From positions 4,464,001 to 4,528,000 of the forward strand of contig NZ_CP042806.1 of the NCBI RefSeq assembly GCF_008000815.1: DNA of 64,000 nucleotides. The letters are read 5' to 3'. Below the pieces are notes generated by a model. The model did not search any database. It was not told the DNA's origin and worked only from the letters and a program-made list of their open reading frames with translations. A program made the translations under genes and the position numbers. This DNA comes from Terriglobus albidus (GTDB lineage: Bacteria > Acidobacteriota > Terriglobia > Terriglobales > Acidobacteriaceae). Below, one piece after another: positions 15,362-23,699 of the stretch (positions are counted from its first letter, which is position 1; the number at the start of each line of letters is the position of its first letter).

Positions 15362-15892
15362 CTACAATTGCAGGGGCGGGCCAACGCGCTCGATGCCATA
15401 ACTGCTAAGCACAGCAGACTCGGAAGGAAGCTTACCCGTCTTTCCGAAATCACGGAAGAATGCTTCCATCCTGCCCGCAGGCGTAAACGCAATCAGGAGT
15501 TTGCCAGGCTTGTCGCTCACCTGCGCCCACACGTGTGGGACTTTCCGAGGCATGAGAATCGAATCACCCGGTTTGAGGATCATCCTGTTCTTGCCAACTT
15601 CGACCTGGAATTCGCCCTCCATAGCAAACAGCCATTCATCCTGGTCCGGGTGCATATGGCGGTTAGGCCCACCTTTTCCAAGATTGTCGTGTTCCATGGT
15701 AAACATGCCCCCGCCAGTATCAGCGGAACATACCTTGAAGGAGATCGTACTGAAGCCCAGGCTATGTGTTTCACCAAAGCGATCGGCGCCAGATCGCACA
15801 AAAAGGCCGTTACCGTTGACCTCCGTAGATTGCCCGAGGGCCAGCGAGGGTAGGGATAGTATTCCCAGCTTCACGAAAGACCGTCGTTCCAT
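15362..15892 (-). CDS. Exported cupin-2 domain protein
   Basis: 176 aa from the ATG at 15892 (MERRSFVKLGILSLPSLALG), preceded by GGAG at 7 nt. The R-R-S-F-V-K start is Tat-like. The cupin barrel spans about residues 50-135: GGMFTMEHDNLGKGGPNRHM, H-P-D-Q-D-E-W-L-F-A-M-E-G-E-F, LKPGDSILMPRKVPHVWAQ. The metal-binding residues H-x-H, E and the later H are present. It is a typical cofactor-dependent small beta-barrel; the reaction cannot be told from sequence. A gap of 178 nt separates it from the other cupin gene, so co-transcription is possible but not shown. Confidence 0.82.
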   Translation of the reverse strand: MERRSFVKLGILSLPSLALGQSTEVNGNGLFVRSGADRFGETHSLGFSTISFKVCSADTGGGMFTMEHDNLGKGGPNRHMHPDQDEWLFAMEGEFQVEVGKNRMILKPGDSILMPRKVPHVWAQVSDKPGKLLIAFTPAGRMEAFFRDFGKTGKLPSESAVLSSYGIERVGPPLQL

Positions 15893-16023
15893 TGCTTTCT
15901 CCACATTTGTGTTTTCAAATTTCCGATGCTCTGGATTCCAAGCAAATTATTGGCGTGTAGCATTTGCAGATTCCGTGTTCACCTTGAACTTGCCGTCAAT
16001 TGGAACGTTCAACGTCATTCTCC

Positions 16024-18834
16024 TTAATACCCGGTGAGTGCCAAGAAGACCTGGCCGCCATTTGTGATCCCCACTGGCGTATTGAACACCACATAATGGC
16101 CATCTACGCTGATGGCGGGGTCTCTGTAGTCCTTGTTTGTAGCTGCATTGATCCCTGCCGGATCGTTAGTAGCCATGCTGGTGGAAGGAGTGCAGCCCGC
16201 AGGCGCCCCGATGCACGTGTCGCGCACAAAGATGTGCGCAGCATAGAAGTTACCGGGCTGATCTCCCTGATGCATGAACGCAACGTAGCGGCCATGCTCA
16301 CTTACAGAGCGCCAGCCGATATATGCCCTGCTGGCGGACGTAGCCATATCGGGCCATTCCGAAATCAGGATGGTGGAGGGTGTGCAACCTGCCGACGCGC
16401 CGACGCAGGTGTCGCGCAGGTACACCTGGGAACCATTGTTGATGGTCCGTCCGGCAATCATGTGCTTATCGGTTGTGCTGAACACCACATACCGGCCGTC
16501 ACGGCTGAAGGAAGGCTCTTTATCCGCGATGGAGTCGTTTGCCTGATTGCCTTCGCTGGGTGTGCCGTCGGCGCGCACATCAATCAGGGTGTAGCTCTCC
16601 GCGCATCCTGCCGGAGCCCCGGCGCAGGTGTCCTGCATCCAGATGTGGAGCACCGTACCGTCAGATGCCCGTGAAGGATCTACCGCGGTAAGGTACGCGC
16701 GGAACAGCACGTAGCGTCCACCCGCACTAATGTCAGACTGGAATGGCTGCTTGGGTGGCGTTGTGCCTTTGCCTGTCGCAACGCGCCGGACGGTGGGCGT
16801 GCAACCGGAGGGCGCACCAAAGCAGGTGTCCTTTACAACCAGTGCCGTTGTTCCCGTGTTGTCCGTATCGGTATAAACCACCGGATACAACGCATATCGT
16901 CCCTCAGGGCTTAAGCGGGAAGACAAACCAGTGGCGTAGGAGTAGGAACTGGATATGCCTGGGAACGGCTCCTGCACCTCACTTATTCCGGAAGTGCAGC
17001 CTGTCGCGGCACCCAGGCACGTGTCATAAACGTCGACCTTGTACTGGTATGCGGAATCAAAACCAACGTACCTTCCGCTGTTGCTGACCATCACAATACT
17101 TCCAACGCCGCTGCCCGTGGTGAATACCCCAGGTTTCGACACCATGATGGTGCCTGGAGTGCATCCTGCTGAGGCTGTAGGACCGACACAGGTGTCGCGT
17201 AAGAAACCGCTGTTCTCCCCGTCTATATCATTGGCGACGATGTCGGTTGCCGCTGAAGCGAATCCTACATACCGCCCATCCTGGCTTACCGTCTGGCTGT
17301 AGCTGACATTGTTTGCGCTTCCTCCAGAGAGATAATTCGTAGAGACAAGCTGTACCATCTTGCCTGTTGCCTGCGGGGACACCGTGAAGCTCAGAGAGGT
17401 CGATGTGCCTCCCTCTGCGGGTGGATTTGCCACCGTGATCTGGAAGGTGCCTGTGGTCGTAAGATTGGTCGCAGGAATGTCTGCCGTCAACACCGTGCTG
17501 CTTTGCACATGGGTGACTAAGGCAGAACCGCCCCATTGCACGACGGAGTTGGAAGTAAAGCCTGTGCCGTTCACCGTCATGGTGAAGGAGGCGGCATTCA
17601 GCGTCACACTCGAAGGCGAAAGGCCGGTGATCGTCGGCGTTGCCGGCGTTACGGTGAATGTCTGCTGGTTGGATGAACGAACGCCGCTTTGCACGATATC
17701 TATGTTGGCTGTCTGCGCAGTAGCGATGTTGGCTGCCGGAACTGTCGCACGCAACTGCGTTGGGCTGACAAATACTGTCGTCAGGCTGGTTCCGTTCCAC
17801 GCAACGGAAGCCGCAGCGGTGAAGCCTGTACCTGTGACGGTTAGATTAAAACCGGCGCTGCCCGCAGCAATCGTTGACGGCGAAAGCGAAGTAACGGTGG
17901 GTGGTGCTGCTGTCACTGTAAAGTTCAGCTGATTTGTCGACCGTCCACTTCCTTGAACCACGTCAACGGCGAAATTACCTGCGGCTGCAATATCCGTAGC
18001 GGGAATGGTGGCGGTCAACTGCGTTGCGGTGATGAAGGTCGTCGTCCGTGCCGATCCAGCCCAGGCAACGGCGGCTCCGGGAAGGAAGCCACTGCCGTTC
18101 ACCGTGAGCGCAAACGTCGTGCCGCCTGCAGTTGCAGTCGCGGGTGAGAGCGAGGAAAGTGTGGGACGTGCCGGCGCTGGATTGATCGTGAACGAGAGTG
18201 CGCTCGATCGGTCCCCAGTATCCGTATTGACCGCCGCTACCGGAACCGTTCCCGCCGTAGCGATGAAGCTGGCGGGGATGGGGGCAGTCAGTTGCGTTGC
18301 GCTAACCACAGTCGTCGCAGCAATCCTGCTCCCATTCCAATCGATTTGCGAACCGGTGCGGTAGCCGGTTCCGGTAACGGTCAGCGTGAAATCGGCGCTA
18401 CCTGCGACAGTGCCCGAAGGACTGAGAGATGTCACTGTGGGCAAGGGCGGAGGAGCAGAACTTATGGTGAAGCTGACAGACGCAGACTTCTGGGCGTCGG
18501 GGTTCACCACGCTCACCTGGGCCGTCCCTGGTGCAGCAACGTCGGCAGCGGTAATTGCCGCTGTGATTTGTGTGGCGCTGGTGAATGTGGTTGGTCGGCT
18601 ACTCCCATTCCATTGAACGCTGGAGCCAGAAACGAATCCTGTCCCATTTACGGTCAGCGTAAAAGAAGCGACGCCGGCAGTGACAGAGCCGGGACTCAAC
18701 GACTTGATTGCTGGAGGGACCGCCGCCGGTACCGAGCTATTCGAACCCGAGCACCCCATCAGAAAAACCGAGGGAATAAGAGCGATGACGATGCGGAGCG
18801 TGAGATGGGCGAGGGTGCGGCGTAATGCATTCAT
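16024..18834 (-). CDS. Lipoprotein with five TIG/IPT domains and a beta-propeller-like domain
   Basis: 936 aa from the ATG at 18834 (AAGGG about 7 nt upstream). The signal ends in a lipobox (SVFLMGCSG). Residues about 40-480 are five tandem IPT/TIG Ig-like domains, each opening with L-S-P and containing G-x-G-F and a V-x-W-N-G-like strand. Residues about 490-936 form a PD40/TolB-like propeller in which G-R-Y-V-x-F blades alternate with a repeated D-T-C-x-G-A-x-x-G-C motif; six copies are visible. The paired cysteines probably form disulphides outside the cytoplasm. It is a surface protein, possibly for carbohydrate or protein binding. It is divergent from the CadC-like regulator. Confidence 0.85.
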   Translation of the reverse strand: MNALRRTLAHLTLRIVIALIPSVFLMGCSGSNSSVPAAVPPAIKSLSPGSVTAGVASFTLTVNGTGFVSGSSVQWNGSSRPTTFTSATQITAAITAADVAAPGTAQVSVVNPDAQKSASVSFTISSAPPPLPTVTSLSPSGTVAGSADFTLTVTGTGYRTGSQIDWNGSRIAATTVVSATQLTAPIPASFIATAGTVPVAAVNTDTGDRSSALSFTINPAPARPTLSSLSPATATAGGTTFALTVNGSGFLPGAAVAWAGSARTTTFITATQLTATIPATDIAAAGNFAVDVVQGSGRSTNQLNFTVTAAPPTVTSLSPSTIAAGSAGFNLTVTGTGFTAAASVAWNGTSLTTVFVSPTQLRATVPAANIATAQTANIDIVQSGVRSSNQQTFTVTPATPTITGLSPSSVTLNAASFTMTVNGTGFTSNSVVQWGGSALVTHVQSSTVLTADIPATNLTTTGTFQITVANPPAEGGTSTSLSFTVSPQATGKMVQLVSTNYLSGGSANNVSYSQTVSQDGRYVGFASAATDIVANDIDGENSGFLRDTCVGPTASAGCTPGTIMVSKPGVFTTGSGVGSIVMVSNSGRYVGFDSAYQYKVDVYDTCLGAATGCTSGISEVQEPFPGISSSYSYATGLSSRLSPEGRYALYPVVYTDTDNTGTTALVVKDTCFGAPSGCTPTVRRVATGKGTTPPKQPFQSDISAGGRYVLFRAYLTAVDPSRASDGTVLHIWMQDTCAGAPAGCAESYTLIDVRADGTPSEGNQANDSIADKEPSFSRDGRYVVFSTTDKHMIAGRTINNGSQVYLRDTCVGASAGCTPSTILISEWPDMATSASRAYIGWRSVSEHGRYVAFMHQGDQPGNFYAAHIFVRDTCIGAPAGCTPSTSMATNDPAGINAATNKDYRDPAISVDGHYVVFNTPVGITNGGQVFLALTGY

Positions 18835-19034
18835 GCTTGATCCCTTTTGCCTGGAGCTTGAGTGGAACGAGAGTTGGTTCACGGAGAGTCGAGCCGTTTG
18901 CGAGGGATCTCGCGGTGAAGAAGGGGAACGGCATCAGTAGTAATCTGTTCTCACAAGGTTGGGCCCGTCATGCCTTTCCTGTGATTCTTCTGTGAGGCTT
19001 TTATTAGGGGACTCGTCGCGAGGGGTAGGTCCAT

Positions 19035-21383
19035 TTGCTGTATCTATTTGAAGAATTTGAACTTAGCGAAGAAGGTTTCTCACTTAGCCGCGGCGGAAAA
19101 CGTATCACAATTGAGCCCCGGGTTCTCCATGTGCTTTTTGTGCTGGTCGGTAATGCGGGCAAGTTATTGGAGAAACGAGTACTTCTGGAGGAGGTCTGGA
19201 AAGATACTTTCGTCGAGGAAACGACGCTCACGCGCGCGATCGCTGTCATCCGAAAGCACCTGGAGGACGACCCTCGCGACCCCAAATATGTAGAGACGAT
19301 CCCCACACGCGGCTATCGCTTCATCGCTCCGGTGGTAACTCGGCAGTCGGCTGAGGCGGAAAAATCGGCGGCCGAGCTTCCTGAGCCTGCTCTTCCCATG
19401 GACACGCCGCCCCCCCTGTTTGAACCATCGCAGGAAGTGGCATCCGTCGCTTCCGCGGTATCCGGAGACGCGACCAATTTTTCCAGTAAAAAGAGTGCTT
19501 GGCTCTATGCAGCAGGAGTGCTTTGCTTTGTTGGGATCTCAATTGGCCTGTTTCTCCGGTACAGGTCCCATCGCACCGCCTCGCTGAGTACGAAAGACAC
19601 TCTCGTCCTGGCCGAATTTGCCAACACCAGCGGAGACCCGGTTTTCGATGGCGCCCTCCGGCAAGGGATGATGGTGCAACTGGAGCAATCACCCGTCTTG
19701 CGGCTGGCGAGCGAAGGCCAGATACGGAAGACGCTCAAGCTGATGGGATTGCAGTCTGACGCGCCGTTGACCTCCGAAGTAAGCCGCGAAGTCTGCCAGC
19801 GCATCGGCGGTGATGTGGTGTTGGATGGCTCCATCTCTCGCTTGGGAAATGAATACGTTCTCGGCTTGCGTGCCAGGAGGTGCGGCACGGGTGATGAACT
19901 GGATGCAGAACAGGTTCAGATCGCCCGGAAAGAAGACGCATTGAATGGGTTGACCGAGATTGCCACTCGGTTCCGAACACGTATCGGTGAAACCCTCGTT
20001 ACGATCAGAAATCTGGATACGCCACTTGCCGAAGCGACCACCACCTCGCTAGATGCGCTGAAGGCATTTAGCCAAGCAACCAAGATGTTCAATATCAAGG
20101 GCAGCAGAGCGGCGATGCCTCTATTTCTGCACGCCACCGAATTGGACCCACAGTTCGCCATGGCGCATGTCTGGCTCGGCCGCATGTATGCGGATCTGGG
20201 AGAAGAGGCCTCTTCGATCAAAAGCACTCAGATTGCGTACTCCTTGCGCGACAGGGCGAGTGATCGCGAGCGCTTTTCGATTGATGTTTCTTATGATCTG
20301 TTGGTGACCGGCAACCTGGACAAGGCAAGGGTCACATGTGATGCATGGGGACTGATGTATCCACGCGACGTCTACGCGCGCGCCTTTCTTTCGGGAATGA
20401 TCTATCCGGCATACGGGCAGTATGAGAGAGCGTTGGAAGAAGCAAAGATGTCGATTGCGATTGATCCCGATTTTGTTGTGGGATATCGCAATGCTGCCTT
20501 GAATCTGATCGCCCTGAATCGATTGAACGAGGCCGAAAAGATCCTAGGGAAAGCGGCACAGCGAAATCTCTTTCTCCCCAGCTTTGTCACTGATTCATAT
20601 CGCATGGCCTTTCTCAAGGGAGATCAGGAGGGCATGAAACGAGCCCTGGATACTGCGCCGACGAACCCTTGGCTCATGAATTATGAGGCCGCAACACTCG
20701 CGCAGGCCGGACGTTTGATTCAGGCGCGAGAGCTGCAGGATCAAGCCGTACGTCAGACCTTGCGCGGATCAAGGCAGGAGTTAGAAGCGCAATTACTCGT
20801 GGCCGCATCCTTTACCGAGGTGTTTTATGGTTATCCTGACGGCGCCGCGAAACAGGTTAGGACTGCCTCGCGGCTTTCGACTGGGAAAAGTGTGGAGTAT
20901 GCTGCGGCGCTCGTCCTGGCGATGACGGCAAACGCCGAGGAAGCCTCCGGGCTGATGAACGATCTGCGGCAGCGATTTCCTGAGGATACTCTCGTTCGGT
21001 ACAACTACCTGCCGACAATCCGAGCTGCCTTGGCCTTGGCAGATAAGCGGCCCCAACAGGCGGTCGATCTCCTCCGTGAAACATCGCAGTTTGAATTGAG
21101 CCAGCCACTCTATCCCATCTATCTTCGGGGACAGGCTTTTCTTGCCATGGGGAAGGCTTCGCAAGCGTCGATGGAGTTCAAGAAAATCATCGACCATCCA
21201 GGACTGGTATTAAATGATCCCCTTTTGAACCTCGCCCAGATAAATTTGGCAAGATCCTATGCGGCAGAGGGAGATAACGAAAGCGCCAAGGCGACTTACG
21301 ATCTTGTTCTAAGGCGCTGGAATAGCGCCGACGCAGATCTACCAATTTTGCTGCAGGTGAAAAAGGAGCGTGCCGCGTTGTAG
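19035..21383 (+). CDS. CadC-like winged-helix transmembrane regulator with TPR sensor
   Basis: 782 aa. The first in-frame start is a TTG at 19035, with GAGGGG about 10 nt upstream; no ATG fits the domain start. Residues 1-98 form an OmpR-type winged helix (LYLFEEFELSEEGFSLSRGG; EEVWKDTFVEETTLTRAIAV; VETIPTRGYRFIAPV). A single transmembrane segment lies at about residues 157-175 (AWLYAAGVLCFVGISIGLFL). The rest contains a TolB/FlgO-like N-part (LAEFANTSGDPVFDGALRQG) and TPR repeats to the end. Such membrane-bound one-component regulators sense outside the cytoplasm and bind DNA directly. A role in controlling the divergent TIG protein is inference. Confidence 0.88.
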   Translation: MLYLFEEFELSEEGFSLSRGGKRITIEPRVLHVLFVLVGNAGKLLEKRVLLEEVWKDTFVEETTLTRAIAVIRKHLEDDPRDPKYVETIPTRGYRFIAPVVTRQSAEAEKSAAELPEPALPMDTPPPLFEPSQEVASVASAVSGDATNFSSKKSAWLYAAGVLCFVGISIGLFLRYRSHRTASLSTKDTLVLAEFANTSGDPVFDGALRQGMMVQLEQSPVLRLASEGQIRKTLKLMGLQSDAPLTSEVSREVCQRIGGDVVLDGSISRLGNEYVLGLRARRCGTGDELDAEQVQIARKEDALNGLTEIATRFRTRIGETLVTIRNLDTPLAEATTTSLDALKAFSQATKMFNIKGSRAAMPLFLHATELDPQFAMAHVWLGRMYADLGEEASSIKSTQIAYSLRDRASDRERFSIDVSYDLLVTGNLDKARVTCDAWGLMYPRDVYARAFLSGMIYPAYGQYERALEEAKMSIAIDPDFVVGYRNAALNLIALNRLNEAEKILGKAAQRNLFLPSFVTDSYRMAFLKGDQEGMKRALDTAPTNPWLMNYEAATLAQAGRLIQARELQDQAVRQTLRGSRQELEAQLLVAASFTEVFYGYPDGAAKQVRTASRLSTGKSVEYAAALVLAMTANAEEASGLMNDLRQRFPEDTLVRYNYLPTIRAALALADKRPQQAVDLLRETSQFELSQPLYPIYLRGQAFLAMGKASQASMEFKKIIDHPGLVLNDPLLNLAQINLARSYAAEGDNESAKATYDLVLRRWNSADADLPILLQVKKERAAL

Positions 21384-22285
21384 AGGTCAACCGCTCCATA
21401 TGCAAGATCTTGCGACCCTTCTAGGTGTCCGACTGAGTCAGATTCTTCTTGAAGCTGAACGGATGAGTGAAGAGAACTCCCGAGACAACAAACGGTAATT
21501 TTCTGCCCTGCAAATCAATAGAATTTTAGTTAGACCTCTGCTCATGCGCGGCAGAGGTATTTGCGGAAAACCAAAGTCTTTCGTCGATATAGGGTGCCGA
21601 GGAGGGTGCTGAACTGTCACTGTTTCAGCAACAGAAACGTGCCCTGGAGGCTTATCTTTCGCTTCTTACATCCTCCATGGTCGACGAGGGATTCGCCCTC
21701 TCGCCAGTTGAGAATTGTGAGCGGTGACCGCATCGATGGAGATCCGAACATTGCCGGTCGACGCCTTGAAGCACGAGGGCGAGAGAACCGCCGCCGTATG
21801 ACGTTGGACGAAAATCGCGTAGTTCTGTCGTCCCGAATCGAGGGAGCCACACAGACGGCACAGGCTTGAGCGCTAGTTTGCAGAAGTTTGCTGGTCGTTG
21901 TCGTTCTCCTGAATTTCTCGTAGTCTCCGTCGTATCGCTTCCTGTCTGTACGATTGTGCCTCAAGCTCCCGGGGGGACAGCTGTTCGCTTCCTTCAGCGT
22001 CTTGCCGCACGAAAGGAAAAAAGAAACGTTGCGCAAGAACGAAAATCTGGTGCATCGATTCGTTGAAGTCCCACTGGACGGCCAAAGACCGCTACCTATG
22101 AAATTCCCTGTTCCCGAAGTTGACAAAGGCGAAGAGCACTGCGGAAAAGCGGCCGAATCTACTGATAGAACTTGGGTTAATGAGAAAAAGCTCAGATTCC
22201 TAAAGCTAATTCAGGGCAAATCAGGGTTGATTCGAATCCCTGATTGGGATTTCTATCTTATTGAATCTAAATGACTTATTTTCAT
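21384..22285. other. Long interval without a recognised gene
   Basis: About 900 bases. The frames here overlap on both strands and none shows a recognisable domain. I see a hairpin at 21534-21558 (ACCTCTGC with GCAGAGGT) that could end the CadC-like transcript, though it lacks a clear T-run. Near 22217-22245 an inverted repeat (ATCAGGG with CCCTGAT) shares 12 bases with the T-arm of the adjacent tRNA-Gln. The interval looks like decayed sequence next to a tRNA, possibly an old integration site. Confidence 0.4.
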
Positions 22286-22359
22286 TGGTTGCCCCCCAGG
22301 GATTCGAACCCCGATTGATCGGTTCAGAGCCGACTGTCCTACCATTGAACGAGAGGGCA
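22286..22359 (-). tRNA. tRNA-Gln (anticodon CUG)
   Basis: Read on the minus strand it folds as a full cloverleaf. The acceptor TGCCCTC pairs with GGGGGCA, followed by discriminator A and an encoded CCA. The D-arm is GTTC with GGAC; the anticodon stem is GTCGG with CCGAT around loop CTCTGAA, giving anticodon CTG. The T-arm loop is TTCGAAT. CUG reads the CAG glutamine codon. Confidence 0.95.
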
Positions 22360-22523
22360 ATACTTAGATTGGCCGGGAGAGTCGCGCTTTGTTACCGCGC
22401 CACCACTCACCTAAGTCAGTGTATGGCCTCGAAGGCTTCTGGTCAAATCTCCCACCTTTTCAGAGGGATAGTTGAGATTCCTGAAGGGCGCCAACCGACC
22501 GGATGGCGCCCTTCCGTTTCTGT

Positions 22524-23546
22524 TTATTTGGTCGCAGCGGTAGCCGCAGTACCAAGCAGATCGATAGCTTGCATCACGTCCTGATGCGGCAGCGTTCCGG
22601 AGGTGAGTTGGATGTTCACGCGGTCCACGCCACCCAAAGCTTCATCCACATACTTCAACTTGGTCGCAACCGTATCGGGAGTGCCTACGAAGAACGCTCC
22701 CGTCGGTGAGGCATTACCGTCGAACTGACCCCGGGTTTGCGGTGCTCCCCAGCCACGCTCAGCGCCGATTTTGGCGAACTGACGCTGCCAGACGGGAAAC
22801 ATGGTATCCCCTGCTTGCTTATCCGTATCCGCAAGGAATCCAAGCACATGCAGCCCAACCTTCATGTCTTGCTCCGGGTGTCCGGCCTGGAGATAAACCT
22901 TGCGGTAGAGGTCGATCAATGGGCGGAACCGGTGTGGTTCTCCGCCAATGATTGCCACCATCAGAGGGAGACCGAGCACGCCGGCGCGGGCGAATGACTG
23001 TGGCGTTCCACCAACTCCGAGCCAGACAGGAAGCTTCTGCTGCACCGGGCGAGGATAGACACCTTCACCGTTAAGCGACGAACGAAGCTGCCCTTCCCAG
23101 GTGATGTTGGCCTGCTCACGCAGTTTCAGCAGCAGATCAAGCTTCTCGGAAAAGAGCTCGTCGTAGTGCTTGAGGTCGAAACCGAAGAGCGGGTATGACT
23201 CAGTAAACGAGCCGCGGCCAACGACAATCTCCGCACGTCCGTTCGAGATGAGGTCCACGGTAGCGAACTGCTGAAAGACACGAACTGGATCGTCCGAGCT
23301 CAGCACGGTGACCGAGCTCTGCAGGCGGATCTGTTTTGTGATGGACGCAGCCGCCGCAAGAATGGTCGACGGTGAGCTGGCCAGGTAGTCGGGCCGGTGA
23401 TGCTCGCCAATCCCAAACGCGGCGAGGCCGACCTTGTCAGCGAGCGCGATCTCTTCCATCAGATCTGCCATACGCTGCTGCGCAGGAACGAGATTGCCGG
23501 CGGCATCCGGCGTGTAGTCCACGAAGCTGTCGATTCCGATTTGCAT
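22524..23546 (-). CDS. LLM-class (luciferase-like) flavin-dependent oxidoreductase
   Basis: 340 aa from the ATG at 23546 (MQIGIDSFVDYTPDAAGN). The open frame upstream of it lies in a dispersed repeat and is not coding. Motifs of the bacterial luciferase-like family: DKVGLAAFGIGEHHRPDYLA, with the conserved E-H-H, TKQIRLQSSVTVLSSDDPVR, VFQQFATVDLISNGRAEIVV then GRGSFTESYPLFG, LPVWLGVGGTPQSFARAG and F-V-G-T-P-D-T-V-A. The fold is a TIM barrel that binds FMN (or F420 in some relatives). The substrate is unknown. It stands alone between the tRNA and the FtsX-type permease gene. Confidence 0.9.
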   Translation of the reverse strand: MQIGIDSFVDYTPDAAGNLVPAQQRMADLMEEIALADKVGLAAFGIGEHHRPDYLASSPSTILAAAASITKQIRLQSSVTVLSSDDPVRVFQQFATVDLISNGRAEIVVGRGSFTESYPLFGFDLKHYDELFSEKLDLLLKLREQANITWEGQLRSSLNGEGVYPRPVQQKLPVWLGVGGTPQSFARAGVLGLPLMVAIIGGEPHRFRPLIDLYRKVYLQAGHPEQDMKVGLHVLGFLADTDKQAGDTMFPVWQRQFAKIGAERGWGAPQTRGQFDGNASPTGAFFVGTPDTVATKLKYVDEALGGVDRVNIQLTSGTLPHQDVMQAIDLLGTAATAATK

Positions 23547-23612
23547 ACACAGGAGTAGATGCTTCGATATCGAAATAGTTTCAGGGCGGCTAATTCGTGT
23601 CCTCCTGCATCT

Positions 23613-23675
23613 TGGAACTGATGCGGAGAAGCAGATTTCTCTGCTCCCTTTGGTCGCTACGAAATGACAAACCAA
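23613..23675. repeat. Dispersed repeat family 2, partial copy
   Basis: On the minus strand this reads TTTGTCATTTCGTAGCGACC, then GGGAGCAGAGAAATCTGCTT, matching the left arm of the 32934 element. It lies between the LLM oxidoreductase and FtsX-type permease genes, and it explains the false N-terminal extension of the oxidoreductase frame. Confidence 0.75.
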
Positions 23676-23699
23676 AAAGAGACGCACTGTACCGGCCCC

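Noticed and set aside
21617-22126. 169-codon minus-strand frame upstream of tRNA-Gln
   Set aside because: The product is Arg/Ser-rich with no recognisable motif, and other frames overlap it on both strands; not enough support for a gene.
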